In this document: positions 8,626 through 17,995 of the stretch, piece after piece
Numbering within the stretch: position 1 is the first letter of the stretch
Layout of the letters: every line of letters begins with the position of its first letter
NCBI RefSeq assembly: GCF_031921685.1
Contig: NZ_JAPDHU010000003.1
Coordinates: 248,001-312,000, forward strand
Reading direction: 5' to 3'
DNA from: Terripilifer sp031921685
GTDB lineage: Bacteria > Pseudomonadota > Alphaproteobacteria > Rhizobiales > Beijerinckiaceae
DNA length: 64,000 bases
Program-made: the position numbers and the translations under genes
Notes under the pieces: model-generated
The model's input: only the letters and a program-made list of their open reading frames with translations
What the model was told of the DNA's origin: nothing
Database searches by the model: none

Positions 8626-10296
8626 CTATTTGGCGCTTTCGATCAGCCGCCGGGCCGCCGCGCGGGCCTCTTCGGTGATGGTGGCACCGGCCAGCATGCG
8701 GGCAATTTCTTCCCGCCGGTCGGCCGCATCGAGCGCCTCGACCCGCGTCGCCACCCGCTTGCCCTTGTCGGCGGCCGCTTTGGCGATGCGCATATGGCCC
8801 CCGGCCCGCGCCGCCACCTGCGGCGCATGGGTGACGGCCAATACCTGCACTTTGGCCGCGAGCCGCGCCAAACGGTGGCCGATGGCATCGGCCACCGCGC
8901 CACCGACGCCGGTGTCGATTTCGTCGAAGACCAGGGTCGGCGCCGAACCACGGTCGGCCAGCACCACTTTCAGCGCCAACATGAAGCGCGCCAGTTCGCC
9001 ACCTGACGCCACTTTGAGCAGCGGGCCCGGCCGCGTGCCCGGATTGGTCTGCACCCAGAATTCCACCCGGTCGATGCCATCGGCGGTGGGACTGGTGGGA
9101 TCGCTCTCGATCGAGGTAGTGAAGCGCGCCTGTTCCAGCTTCAAGGGCGGCAGTTCGGCATTCACCACCTTGTCGAGCTGCGCCGCAGCCTTACGGCGGG
9201 AGGCTGAAAGCGCAGCGGCCGCCGTATCGAAAGACGTGCGCGCTTCGGCCAAAGCCTTATCGAGTTTGACGAGATGCGCCTCGCCCGCATCGAGCGCCGC
9301 CAGGTCAGCTGCGTAACGGGCTGCCAGTGCCGCGAGATCATCGACGGGCGTCGCATATTTGCGCGCGGCCGCGCGCAGCGCGAACAAGCGCTCCTCGGCG
9401 CGCTCCAATTCGCGCGGATCGAAGTCACAGGATTGCAGCGCTGATTCGACACTCTGCGCCGCCGTTTCAACTGCGTTCAACGCCGCATCGAGCGCCTTGA
9501 GCGACGGTTCGATCAACGCGGGGGCTTGCGGCGCACGCCGTTCTAGCCGCCGCAGGGCGGAGGAGAGAATCGACCCCGGAGAATCGTCGCCGCGCAGCGC
9601 ATTATGTGCTTCGCGCAGTTCGGTCGTAACCTTCTCGCCTTGCATCATCGTCGTGCGATGCGCTGCCAGTTCTTGTTCTTCATTCGCGATCGGCGCCAGC
9701 TTCGTCAGTTCCGCATGGGCATGGCGCAGGAAATCGGCTTCCTTGCGGGCCGCTTCGATGCGCGCCTGCTCGCTGGCGAGTTCGCTCTGCGCGCTACGCA
9801 CGCGCGCATGGGCGGCGCGCACTTCGGCCGCCTTTTTGTCGAGGCCGCCGTAGGCATCGATCAAAGCCCGATGCATCGCCGGATCGACCAGCGCGCGATC
9901 ATCATGCTGGCCGTGGATCTCGACGAGGCAGGCGCCTATGGCCCGCGCCGTCTGCGCGCTCACCGCCTGATCGTTGACGAAAGCCCGCGTGCGCCCGTCG
10001 GCCAATTGCACGCGGCGCATGATCAATTCGCCATCGGCTTCGATGTCATGGGAGCGGGCAAGCTGGATCGCCGGATGATCGGCGGCAAGATCGAACGACG
10101 CGGTCACCTGACCCTGCGGCTGGCCTTGGCGCACAAGCGAGCCATCGCCGCGTCCGCCCAGTGCCAGCGCGAAAGCATCCAGCAGAATCGATTTGCCGGC
10201 GCCGGTCTCACCGGTCAGCACCGTCAGCCCCGCGCCGGGCGCGAGGTCGAGTTTGTCGATGAGGACGATATCGCGGATGGAAAGCTGAATCAGCAT
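8626..10296 (-). CDS. recN: DNA repair protein RecN
   Basis: A 556-residue SMC-like ATPase for double-strand break repair. Walker A is GETGAGKS near residue 30; the ABC signature (ASGGELARFMLAL) and Walker B (TLVFDEIDTGVGG) are near residues 430-480. Between them lies a long charged, Ala/Glu/Arg-rich helical region typical of the coiled coil. Complete relative to the family. The ATG at 10296 gives MLIQLSIRDIVLID, the expected N terminus. It is 62 nt upstream of ligA. Confidence 0.96.
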   Translation of the reverse strand: MLIQLSIRDIVLIDKLDLAPGAGLTVLTGETGAGKSILLDAFALALGGRGDGSLVRQGQPQGQVTASFDLAADHPAIQLARSHDIEADGELIMRRVQLADGRTRAFVNDQAVSAQTARAIGACLVEIHGQHDDRALVDPAMHRALIDAYGGLDKKAAEVRAAHARVRSAQSELASEQARIEAARKEADFLRHAHAELTKLAPIANEEQELAAHRTTMMQGEKVTTELREAHNALRGDDSPGSILSSALRRLERRAPQAPALIEPSLKALDAALNAVETAAQSVESALQSCDFDPRELERAEERLFALRAAARKYATPVDDLAALAARYAADLAALDAGEAHLVKLDKALAEARTSFDTAAAALSASRRKAAAQLDKVVNAELPPLKLEQARFTTSIESDPTSPTADGIDRVEFWVQTNPGTRPGPLLKVASGGELARFMLALKVVLADRGSAPTLVFDEIDTGVGGAVADAIGHRLARLAAKVQVLAVTHAPQVAARAGGHMRIAKAAADKGKRVATRVEALDAADRREEIARMLAGATITEEARAAARRLIESAK

Positions 10297-10371
10297 GGGC
10301 TCAACATCCCTTGCTTAGCTGATTCCGCTGTCAAATTGGACTGGGTTTTCCCCACTCTTGTGGGGAACGTG

Positions 10372-11250
10372 TCAGGCGCGCCGGAAGAGCCGAGAAATCC
10401 AGGAGGCCTGGCTCTCGTTCGGCCTCAAACCGCCGCCTTCGAGCAGAGCATAGGCATCCTTATACCACTGGCCATCGGGGAAATTGTGCCCGAGGACCGC
10501 CGCGGCCGTCTGCGCTTCGTTGGTGATGCCAAGCGCCAGATAGGCCTCGGTCAGACGATAGAGCGCCTCTTCGGCATGGCGGGTGGTCTGGTACTTGGCC
10601 AGAACCTCGCGGAAGCGATTGACCGCCGCCGTGTAATTCTTGCGGCCGAGATAGAAGCGGCCGACCGACATTTCCTTGCCGGCGAGCTGATCGCGCGCCA
10701 CGGAAATCTTGAATTTCGCCTCTTCGGCATATTCCGACTTGGGGAATTTCTCGATGAGCTGCTGGAAAATCTTCACCGCCTCTTCGGCGCGTTCCTGATC
10801 GCGGGTGATGTCCGGGATCTGGTTATACATCGACATGCCAGCGAGATAGTAGGCATAGGGCGTTTCCGGCGTCGACGGATAGAGGCCGACATAACGGCGC
10901 GCCGCCGCGACCGCCTCGTCATATTTGCCGCCTTCGTAGTTCGAATAGGCGATCATGATGAGGCCCTTGCGGGACCACTGCGAGAACGGGAACTGCTTTT
11001 CGAGATCGGCGAATTTCTTGGACGCGCCGTCGTAGTCTTTCTTTTGCAGGCGAGCCAAGCCCTGGTCGTAAATCCCATCGGCCGGTTCGTCCGGCAGAAT
11101 CTTGGTCTCGTACTTCTCGCCGCCGAAGGGGTTGAGCGCGCTCAGCGAATCCATGCCGCCCGAACAGCCCGCCGCCGGCAATGCCAAAAGCCCGAGCGCC
11201 ACGACCCGTGCGCCGAGGGAAGCGGAAAAAAACTGTTCGACACGCATCAT
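10372..11250 (-). CDS. bamD: Outer membrane assembly lipoprotein BamD (ComL/YfiO)
   Basis: A 292-residue lipoprotein of the BAM complex that inserts beta-barrel proteins into the outer membrane. The lipobox LPAAGC follows a hydrophobic signal, and the mature protein consists of five TPR-like helical pairs (DGIYDQGLARLQKKDYDGASKKF, PFSQWSRKGLI...). The ATG at 11250 (or 11247) is preferred over the upstream TTG. It sits between lpxC and recN, its common place in alphaproteobacteria. Confidence 0.95.
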   Translation of the reverse strand: MMRVEQFFSASLGARVVALGLLALPAAGCSGGMDSLSALNPFGGEKYETKILPDEPADGIYDQGLARLQKKDYDGASKKFADLEKQFPFSQWSRKGLIMIAYSNYEGGKYDEAVAAARRYVGLYPSTPETPYAYYLAGMSMYNQIPDITRDQERAEEAVKIFQQLIEKFPKSEYAEEAKFKISVARDQLAGKEMSVGRFYLGRKNYTAAVNRFREVLAKYQTTRHAEEALYRLTEAYLALGITNEAQTAAAVLGHNFPDGQWYKDAYALLEGGGLRPNESQASWISRLFRRA

Positions 11251-11412
11251 CGTCAAAACTCGCCCCTCATGCGGTGGCCCCTGCCAGGCGCCACGCCGGA
11301 AAATTCACGCTGCTTTTACCTTAAGACCAGCCCGAAAGCCACAGTCCCACCAATGTCATATGGACAAGGTAAATATGGCCAAAGTCAGCCTGAACCGCTG
11401 GTTATCCCGTTT

Positions 11413-12357
11413 TCAGGAATGATCGGCGGCAAAAGCCGGCGCAGCGGCCAGAACGGTCTCGACCGCCCCGGCGCGGCGCGGACGCGGCGCATCGACGATC
11501 TCATAAGCGGTTGAATCGGCGAACAGGGCTTCGAGCACCGCGACATTCATCTTGTGACCGCCGCGGTAGGAGCGGTAGGCACCGATGATGGGACGGCCGG
11601 CCAGAGCCAGATCGCCAACCGCGTCGAGCGTCTTGTGACGGACGAATTCGTCAGCGAAACGAAGACCTTCGGGGTTGAGAATACGATCGTCGTTGCCAAT
11701 GGCGACGGAGTTTTCCAGAGACGAACCGAGCGCCAGGCCGGCATTCCACAGCCGTTCCACGTCGCGCAGGAAGCCGAAGGTACGGGCACGCGCGATATCG
11801 CTGCGGAACGTGCCGGCATCGAGGTCGACGACCGCTTTCTGGCGGCCGATCACCGCCTGGGTGAAATCGATCTCGACTTCCAGGCGGAAGCCCTGAGCGG
11901 CCGGACGCAATTCTGAGAACATCAGGCCATGTTCGACCCGAACCGGCTTCAAAACGCGAATATAAGAGCGCGGCGCCGCCAGCTCGACGACGCCAACCCG
12001 GTCGATCCCCTCGACGAAGGCGGCGGCGGAACCATCCATGATCGGCACTTCCGGCCCATCGATCTCGACCAGCACATTGTCGACGCCCAGGCCAGCCAGG
12101 GCGGACAAAAGGTGCTCGACCGTGGAAACGCTGCCGTCCGGCCCCTGGCCAACGACGGTGCACAACTCGGTCTTGCTGACATTGGACCACAGCGCCGGGA
12201 TGAACTTTTCGGTGCCGTTCTCGCACCGGCGCAGGAAAACGATACCCGTGTCCGCGTCAGACGGGTGAAGAACCATGCGCACGGGCGCATTGGAATGGAC
12301 GCCCGCACCGCAAAATACGGCGCTGTCGCGCAAAGTCGTCTGACGAGAGTAGAGCAT
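11413..12357 (-). CDS. lpxC: UDP-3-O-acyl-N-acetylglucosamine deacetylase LpxC
   Basis: A 314-residue zinc deacetylase, the committed step of lipid A synthesis. Zinc ligands are visible as His82 (STVEHLLSAL), His241 and Asp245 (HKTLDAVGD), with the catalytic His268 in GGHKMN. The start is the ATG at 12355-12357 (MLYSRQTTL), preceded by GGGAT; a GTG 30 nt upstream is not needed. It follows ftsZ with a gap of about 380 nt holding a terminator-like hairpin, so it probably has its own promoter. Confidence 0.96.
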   Translation of the reverse strand: MLYSRQTTLRDSAVFCGAGVHSNAPVRMVLHPSDADTGIVFLRRCENGTEKFIPALWSNVSKTELCTVVGQGPDGSVSTVEHLLSALAGLGVDNVLVEIDGPEVPIMDGSAAAFVEGIDRVGVVELAAPRSYIRVLKPVRVEHGLMFSELRPAAQGFRLEVEIDFTQAVIGRQKAVVDLDAGTFRSDIARARTFGFLRDVERLWNAGLALGSSLENSVAIGNDDRILNPEGLRFADEFVRHKTLDAVGDLALAGRPIIGAYRSYRGGHKMNVAVLEALFADSTAYEIVDAPRPRRAGAVETVLAAAPAFAADHS

Positions 12358-12679
12358 TAAATCCCGATAACCCCTGATGGCCTGCACTCATGGCCACAAT
12401 TTCGATCAGACCGCCGCTGCCCTGACCTTACGCATCAGATACAGCCAAGACCGTCGAACTTACGGCACGAACCTCTTCGCGATACTCCGCGTCCGACGCC
12501 ACCATGCCGGCGACCTCAAGCTAGGCGAGCGCAAAGACAAACCCTCGCCCAACTTCGATCGTCAAAATACGCGTCCCAAACGCCATATCAAAATCACGCT
12601 TTCTAACGCTCTGTTACAAATAAACCGATCTTATTGAGGAAATATTGCCAGAAAATTCACTTTAGTTTTCAAATAATTA
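12358..12679. other. Gene-free leader/promoter region of lpxC
   Basis: About 320 nt without a credible gene; an 86-codon plus-strand frame here has no recognisable features. The part nearest ftsZ (about 12595-12680) is markedly AT-rich compared with its surroundings. It presumably holds the lpxC promoter, but I cannot point to a convincing -35/-10 pair. Confidence 0.5.
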
Positions 12680-12709
12680 AGAGCCCGGCACGAATCCGTG
12701 CCGGGCTCT
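12680..12709. terminator. Strong hairpin terminator downstream of ftsZ
   Basis: A perfect 13-bp stem (AGAGCCCGGCACG with CGTGCCGGGCTCT) and 4-nt loop AATC lie 28 nt beyond the ftsZ stop. On the plus strand the stem is followed by CTTTTT; on the minus strand, the direction of ftsZ, by TAATTATTT. It could act in both directions and would separate the ftsZ transcript from lpxC. Confidence 0.8.
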
Positions 12710-12736
12710 CTTTTTAAACCGCGCGATCAGAGCCGA

Positions 12737-14557
12737 TCAGTTCGCCTGGCGACGCAGAAACGCCGGAATTTCGAACTGATCGTCATCGTTCAGCCGGGCC
12801 TGTGGCGTAACCCGACCGTGCAGGTCGAGTTGAGCCTGCGGCGCACGCACCGCCTGCGGCCGTTTTGCGTATTCAGCATGTACTTGCGAGGGCTGGCGCT
12901 GGGCCGCCGGAGCAATCGCGACCGGGGCGACGGCCGCCGGACGGGCCTGCTGGGCATGCACTTGCGGCTGGGCGTGCAATTGCTGCGGCGCGGGAGGCTC
13001 TTCGTTCCGGTTGAGGCCGAAAGCAGCGATTCGCTCGAGCAGACCGCGGCGGCGGCTTTCGAACTGATTCGGCTGGCCTTCGCGCTGGGCCCGGATCTGA
13101 TCCTGGACCGGCTGCGGCAGCTCCTCGACCCGCGGCATACGCGCCGGACGAATGGCGACCGGGGGAACGAAAGCCTCTTCGGCAACGTCCGGCGCCGCAT
13201 AGGCTTGCGGCTGCGGCTGATAGTGCGCCTGGGGCGCCGGCTGGTGCACAACCTGCTGGTGCAAGGCCTGCTGGTGATGAACCGGCTGGGGCGCGACCGG
13301 CTGCGGCATCGGCTGAACCGCCGCCAGCATCTCGTCGCGCTCGCGCAGAACCGCCGCCGCGCGCTGACGCAGCGCTTCGAGCGCGGCTTCCTGCGGCATG
13401 GTCTGGACCGGCGCGGCCTGCTGCGCGGCGACCGGAGCCGGAGCCTGCACCGCCTGCGGGGCCGGCGCGGTCACGATTTCGATCGGTGCCTGATGGGCCA
13501 CGGCTTCCTGACGGGCCGCCGCCTGCTGGCGCAGCTTTTGGGCGACTTCCGCCACGCGCTGCTCGCCCGGGTTGATTTCCCGCGCGCCGGCCGGCTGATC
13601 GATACCCGTCGCCACAACGGAGACGCGCACGATGCCGTCGAGAGATTCATCGAACGTGGCGCCGAGGATGATGTTGGCGTCTTCGTCGACTTCCTGACGG
13701 ATACGGCTCGCCGCTTCGTCGACTTCATAGAGCGTCAGATCGTTGCCGCCGGTGATCGAAATCAACAGGCCGCGCGCGCCGCGCATCGAGGTCTCATCGA
13801 GCAGCGGGTTGGAGATCGCAGCTTCCGCCGCCTGGATGGCGCGCTTCTCGCCGGACGATTCGCCCGTGCCCATCATCGCCTTGCCCATGTCGCGCATAAC
13901 GGCGCGCACGTCGGCGAAGTCGAGATTGATGAGGCCTTCCTTCACCATCAGGTCGGTGATGCAGGCGACGCCCGAATAGAGCACCTGATCGGCCATGGCG
14001 AAAGCATCGGCGAAGGTGGTGCGCTCGTTGGCGACGCGGAACAGATTCTGGTTCGGAATGACGATCAGCGTATCGACCGACTTCTGCAATTCGGTGATGC
14101 CGTTGTCGGCCGTGCGCATGCGGCGCTGACCTTCGAACTGGAACGGCTTGGTGACGACGCCAACAGTGAGAATGCCCATCTCACGGGCGCAGCGCGCGAT
14201 CACAGGTGCTGCGCCGGTGCCGGTGCCGCCGCCCATGCCGCCGGTAACGAACACCATATGCGCGCCCGCCAGATGATCGCGGATCTCATCGATCGCTTCT
14301 TCCGCCGCCGCACGACCGACTTCCGGATGCGAACCGGCGCCGAGGCCTTCCGTCACCTGCAGGCCCATCTGGATGATGCGTTCGGCGCGCGAGGCGGTCA
14401 GCGCCTGCGCATCCGTATTGGCGACGATGAAGTCGACGCCGCACAGACCCGACGTGATCATGTTGTTGACGGCGTTGCCGCCAGCACCGCCGACACCGCA
14501 CACCATGATGCGGGGCTTCAATTCCCTCAGTTCGGGCGCCTTGAGATTGATAGACAT
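12737..14557 (-). CDS. ftsZ: Cell division protein FtsZ
   Basis: A 606-residue tubulin-like GTPase that forms the division ring. The N-terminal GTPase domain contains GVGGAGGNAVNNM and the tubulin signature GGMGGGTGTGAAPV, with the synergy loop FADVRAVMRDMG. After about residue 320 comes a very long linker rich in Gln, Pro, Ala and His, ending in the conserved C-terminal peptide DQFEIPAFLRRQ that binds FtsA. Long linkers are normal in Rhizobiales FtsZ. The ATG at 14557 is clear. It lies 101 nt after ftsA and ends the dcw block. Confidence 0.98.
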   Translation of the reverse strand: MSINLKAPELRELKPRIMVCGVGGAGGNAVNNMITSGLCGVDFIVANTDAQALTASRAERIIQMGLQVTEGLGAGSHPEVGRAAAEEAIDEIRDHLAGAHMVFVTGGMGGGTGTGAAPVIARCAREMGILTVGVVTKPFQFEGQRRMRTADNGITELQKSVDTLIVIPNQNLFRVANERTTFADAFAMADQVLYSGVACITDLMVKEGLINLDFADVRAVMRDMGKAMMGTGESSGEKRAIQAAEAAISNPLLDETSMRGARGLLISITGGNDLTLYEVDEAASRIRQEVDEDANIILGATFDESLDGIVRVSVVATGIDQPAGAREINPGEQRVAEVAQKLRQQAAARQEAVAHQAPIEIVTAPAPQAVQAPAPVAAQQAAPVQTMPQEAALEALRQRAAAVLRERDEMLAAVQPMPQPVAPQPVHHQQALHQQVVHQPAPQAHYQPQPQAYAAPDVAEEAFVPPVAIRPARMPRVEELPQPVQDQIRAQREGQPNQFESRRRGLLERIAAFGLNRNEEPPAPQQLHAQPQVHAQQARPAAVAPVAIAPAAQRQPSQVHAEYAKRPQAVRAPQAQLDLHGRVTPQARLNDDDQFEIPAFLRRQAN

Positions 14558-14658
14558 ATTGGCCTCACTTTAGTTGGACGACGCGCGCCCGGGTTTCACC
14601 TGATCTGCTTTCCAAGAAGCGGCTGCCGCCCCGCCTCCAAGACATTCAGAAATTGCGT

Positions 14659-15975
14659 TCAAAAATTCTTCCGCAACCAATTCACCACATTGCCGATATA
14701 GCCGTCCGTTCCCGTCATCTGCATCAGACCGCGGGCACGCGGTTCGAAATGTTCGATGCCCGAAACCTGCGGATAGACGAGCATGCCGACAGCGGCCGAG
14801 AAGGCCGGATTGTCGGCGGATGCCGGAAGTCCCTGCACACCCAACGGGCGACCGAGCCTGATCTGACCGGGCATCAAGCGCCGAGCCAGTTCCGGCAAAC
14901 CTGTGAGCTGACTGGCACCGCCCGTCAGCACGACGCCATGACCCGCCTGCGCAGCAAATCCCGCTGCCGCCAGACGATCACGCACCAATTCCAAAATCTC
15001 TTCGACGCGCGGCTTGATGATCCGCACCAATTGCGACTTCGGCATATGGGTCGGATGATCGGCATCTTCGCCGACATGGGTGACGGCGATGACTTCGCGT
15101 TCATCCGACGGCGAGGGAATGCACGAACCATAATAGGTCTTGAGACGTTCGCTGTCGGCAAGCCGCATGGTCAGGCCACGGGCAATGTCCATGGTGATGT
15201 GATTGCCGCCGACGGCGATGGCATCGATATGCACCATCCGGCCACCAGCGAAAACCGCCATCGACGTGGTGCCGCCGCCAAGATCAATGACCGTCGTGCC
15301 GAGATCGGCTTCGTCATCTACCAGCGCCGCAAGGCCCGCCGCGTAAGGCGTGGCGACCATGGCTTCGACGTCAAGATGGCAACGCTCGACGGCCAGCATC
15401 AGATTGCGCGCAGCCGCGATGTCGGAGCTGACCACATGCATGCCGGCGCTCAATTCCTCGCCGATCATGTCCTTGGGATCGCTGATCTGCGAGGTATCGT
15501 CGACGGCGAAACTGGTCGGCAGCGAGTGCAGCACCATGCGGCCTTCGACGGCGGTGCGCGAAGCGGCAGCTTCCAGCACCCGATGAATCTCATATTCGCC
15601 GACACTGACGCCACCGATCGGAATCGAGGCGCTATAGCGATGCGAGGTCAGCCGGCCGCCGGTGATGTTGACGATGACGCTTTCGGCTTGCACGCCGGCC
15701 ATGCGTTCGGCCGCGTCCACCGCATGGCGGATCGCCTGTTCGGCCTCGTCCATATCGACGACCGCGCCGCCCTTCATGCCGCGCGAACGCTGATGGCCGA
15801 TGCCCAGAATACGGCAACGATGGGTGCGCCCACGCAGCACGTCCGAGGCTTCGATCGGCACGAGCCGCGCGATCAGACAAGCGACCTTCGACGTACCGAC
15901 GTCGAGAACGCACAAAATGGCGCTCTTGCGCGCCGACAACGGTTTGATGCGTGGCGCGACGCTATATCCGCTCAT
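14659..15975 (-). CDS. ftsA: Cell division protein FtsA
   Basis: A 438-residue actin-like ATPase that tethers FtsZ to the membrane. Phosphate loops are visible as CVLDVGTSKVACLIA near the N terminus and TVIDLGGGTTSMAVF in the middle, with the 1C domain between them. The adenosine motif appears as VVLTGGASQLTGL. The C terminus (YIGNVVNWLRKNF) is an amphipathic membrane-targeting helix. The start ATG overlaps the ftsQ stop as ATGA. Confidence 0.97.
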   Translation of the reverse strand: MSGYSVAPRIKPLSARKSAILCVLDVGTSKVACLIARLVPIEASDVLRGRTHRCRILGIGHQRSRGMKGGAVVDMDEAEQAIRHAVDAAERMAGVQAESVIVNITGGRLTSHRYSASIPIGGVSVGEYEIHRVLEAAASRTAVEGRMVLHSLPTSFAVDDTSQISDPKDMIGEELSAGMHVVSSDIAAARNLMLAVERCHLDVEAMVATPYAAGLAALVDDEADLGTTVIDLGGGTTSMAVFAGGRMVHIDAIAVGGNHITMDIARGLTMRLADSERLKTYYGSCIPSPSDEREVIAVTHVGEDADHPTHMPKSQLVRIIKPRVEEILELVRDRLAAAGFAAQAGHGVVLTGGASQLTGLPELARRLMPGQIRLGRPLGVQGLPASADNPAFSAAVGMLVYPQVSGIEHFEPRARGLMQMTGTDGYIGNVVNWLRKNF

Positions 15976-16994
15976 GCCGGCCCCCGCTTGTTCTTGCTGG
16001 TTTTGGCGAGCGCTTCAGCGCGCTGAGCAGCAGCCTCTTCCGACAGTCGCAACACCACTTTGCCGGGTACACGCATGTCGATGATGATGATATCCTTGTC
16101 GAGCAATCGATAGTCATGAGCAAAATTAGCAAGACGGGCCATGGCCACTTCCGGCGCTTCTTCCGGCAATTTCACGTCAATGCCAGATGTCAGCTTCAAG
16201 TTCCAGCGCCGTTGCGAAATCAAAACGCCGGCACGAATCTTCGAACGCATGTCGCCAGCGGCTTCGACGATCTTCTGATATTCATTGACGCGCTTGTTGG
16301 CCCCGTCGCCAACGACGAAAGGCAAATGCGCGAAGCGGTCATCCTTGACCGCATCGATGGCCGTGCCGTCAGCGGCGATCACTGCAACCTCACCGTCCTT
16401 CTGCCACAGCGCCGAAGCCCCGCGCTCCTTGATGTCGAGCAGCAAGCGATCCGGATAAAGCTTGCGCACGCTTGCATCATCGATCAACGGCACGAGCTTC
16501 AAACTGTCGCGTACCTGTCCAGCATTGAGGAACAGAACCGAATTGCGCTCGCTGATGCCGCTGGCCGCCAGAATTTCTGCCGCAGTCAATTCGCGCTGGC
16601 CGCTGATGGTGATGGCATGAACGCCAAAGCCGAACGCGCTCGCCACCGCATCCTGCAGGCTGCCGTTCTCGGCCACGAAGCGATCATAGGCGCCACCGCG
16701 CAGCGCCCCGTAGATACCGACGGAGAGCGCGAACACCAGAACCAGCACGGTGCCGAAGCCGCGCCGCGTCACGAACGCGACGATCCGACCCAGCCGATCG
16801 CCCCGGCGCACGCGACGTCGTGGCGCGACGACGGGCAACCGTCGTGGCGCGGGCACGAGCGCGTGCTCCCTGGCTTGGCTGCGGGCCTGACCTCGTTTTG
16901 ACGCAGGCGCCGTGGCGACAGCCAAGGGCGCTGCAGGAGTCAACGAAGCCAGAACCTCCTCTACCGGCCGCAGGAGGCGTCTTCCACCATCCAT
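15972..16994 (-). CDS. ftsQ: Cell division protein FtsQ
   Basis: A 340-residue bitopic divisome protein. A basic cytoplasmic tail of about 75 residues (many Arg/Pro/Ala) is followed by one membrane segment at about residues 80-97 (FGTVLVLVFALSVGIYGAL), a POTRA domain (from about ISGQRELTAAEILAASG) and the FtsQ domain. The start ATG lies 34 nt inside the 3' end of ddl, so translation is probably coupled. It connects FtsB/FtsL to the rest of the divisome. Confidence 0.95.
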   Translation of the reverse strand: MDGGRRLLRPVEEVLASLTPAAPLAVATAPASKRGQARSQAREHALVPAPRRLPVVAPRRRVRRGDRLGRIVAFVTRRGFGTVLVLVFALSVGIYGALRGGAYDRFVAENGSLQDAVASAFGFGVHAITISGQRELTAAEILAASGISERNSVLFLNAGQVRDSLKLVPLIDDASVRKLYPDRLLLDIKERGASALWQKDGEVAVIAADGTAIDAVKDDRFAHLPFVVGDGANKRVNEYQKIVEAAGDMRSKIRAGVLISQRRWNLKLTSGIDVKLPEEAPEVAMARLANFAHDYRLLDKDIIIIDMRVPGKVVLRLSEEAAAQRAEALAKTSKNKRGPA

Positions 16995-17884
16995 TGAACA
17001 AGCTCACCGAACGAATAACCGGCATAAGCCGCAAGCTCGGGCACAAGAGAGGTCTCGGTCATACCCGGTTGGGTATTGACCTCCAGTACGACCAATTCGC
17101 CGGTCCCCCCGGGTCCATCGTCGTAGCGGAGGTCGCTGCGACTCACGCCGCGACAGCCGAGAGCTTTATGAGCCCTTAACGCCAACTGTTGAATCGTTAG
17201 GTAAATATTTTCTTTAATTTTTGCCGGAAGGACGTGAATCGACCCACCTTTTGCATATTTTGCATTGTAGTCGTACCAGCCGCCGTCCGCCGCCCGGATA
17301 TCGATGACGCCGAGCGCCTGATCGCCCATCACGGCGCAGGTCAATTCGCGCCCGCCAACAAATGATTCTGCAAGGATTTCATCGCCGTATGGCCAGTCCT
17401 CACGGGTCAGTTCCTGCGGCGGGTGCTGGTGGTCGCGTCCGACGATGAAAACCCCGTAGGAAGACCCCTCGGCGATCGGTTTCAGCACATACGGCGGCGT
17501 TAACACATGTGACCGAGCTGCGTCGAAACGGTTAACGACTTTGCCCGTTGGAACCGGAACTCCGGCCGCCGCCATCACCGTTTTGGCCATCGGTTTATTC
17601 ATGGCGACCGCCGAAGCCAGCACGCCGGAATGGGTGTAGGGGATCTGCAAGACCTCGAGGATGCCCTGGATCGACCCGTCCTCGCCCGCCGGCCCATGCA
17701 GGGCGTTGAACGCCACATCCGGCTTCAGCTCGGTCAGGTGACTGGCGACGTTGCGGTCGACATCCACCCGCGTCACCCGATAACCCATGCCTTCCAAGGC
17801 ATTAGCACAGGCCACACCGGAGCGCATGGAAACTTCCCGCTCCGACGACCAGCCGCCCATCAGGACGGCAACATGCTTCGACAT
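16961..17884 (-). CDS. ddl: D-alanine--D-alanine ligase
   Basis: A 307-residue ATP-grasp ligase making the D-Ala-D-Ala end of the peptidoglycan stem. Motifs: VLMGGWSSEREVS (N-terminal substrate loop), HGPAGEDGSIQG, the omega loop region FIVGRDHQHP and VLEVNTQPGMT near the C terminus. Complete. The segment at about 17189-17266 uses strikingly AT-rich codons (AAA, AAT, ATT, TAT) compared with the rest of the gene and contains a tandem 9-mer repeat. Three GTTAAC sites lie in or just upstream of the gene. Both may be regulatory for ftsQAZ downstream. Confidence 0.97.
   Translation of the reverse strand: MSKHVAVLMGGWSSEREVSMRSGVACANALEGMGYRVTRVDVDRNVASHLTELKPDVAFNALHGPAGEDGSIQGILEVLQIPYTHSGVLASAVAMNKPMAKTVMAAAGVPVPTGKVVNRFDAARSHVLTPPYVLKPIAEGSSYGVFIVGRDHQHPPQELTREDWPYGDEILAESFVGGRELTCAVMGDQALGVIDIRAADGGWYDYNAKYAKGGSIHVLPAKIKENIYLTIQQLALRAHKALGCRGVSRSDLRYDDGPGGTGELVVLEVNTQPGMTETSLVPELAAYAGYSFGELVQWMVEDASCGR
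17249..17266. repeat. Tandem 9-mer repeat in an AT-rich patch inside ddl
   Basis: TTTTGCATA directly followed by TTTTGCATT. On the coding (minus) strand the two units encode Asn-Ala-Lys and Tyr-Ala-Lys. It belongs to an AT-rich stretch (17189-17270) that stands out in this GC-rich gene. Confidence 0.55.
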
Positions 17885-17995
17885 TCCAAATCTCCGAGCC
17901 CGTCACGGGCGAATCGCCCACCCAGAGTGCGACGCCGGGGTCTACAACTTGGTTAACGGAATGGAAATTTCAGTCCCCGGCGAGCAGGTCACCGC

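Noticed and set aside
12698..14701. 667-codon open frame on the plus strand
   Set aside because: Antisense to ftsZ; Arg/His/Gly-rich shadow translation without domains.
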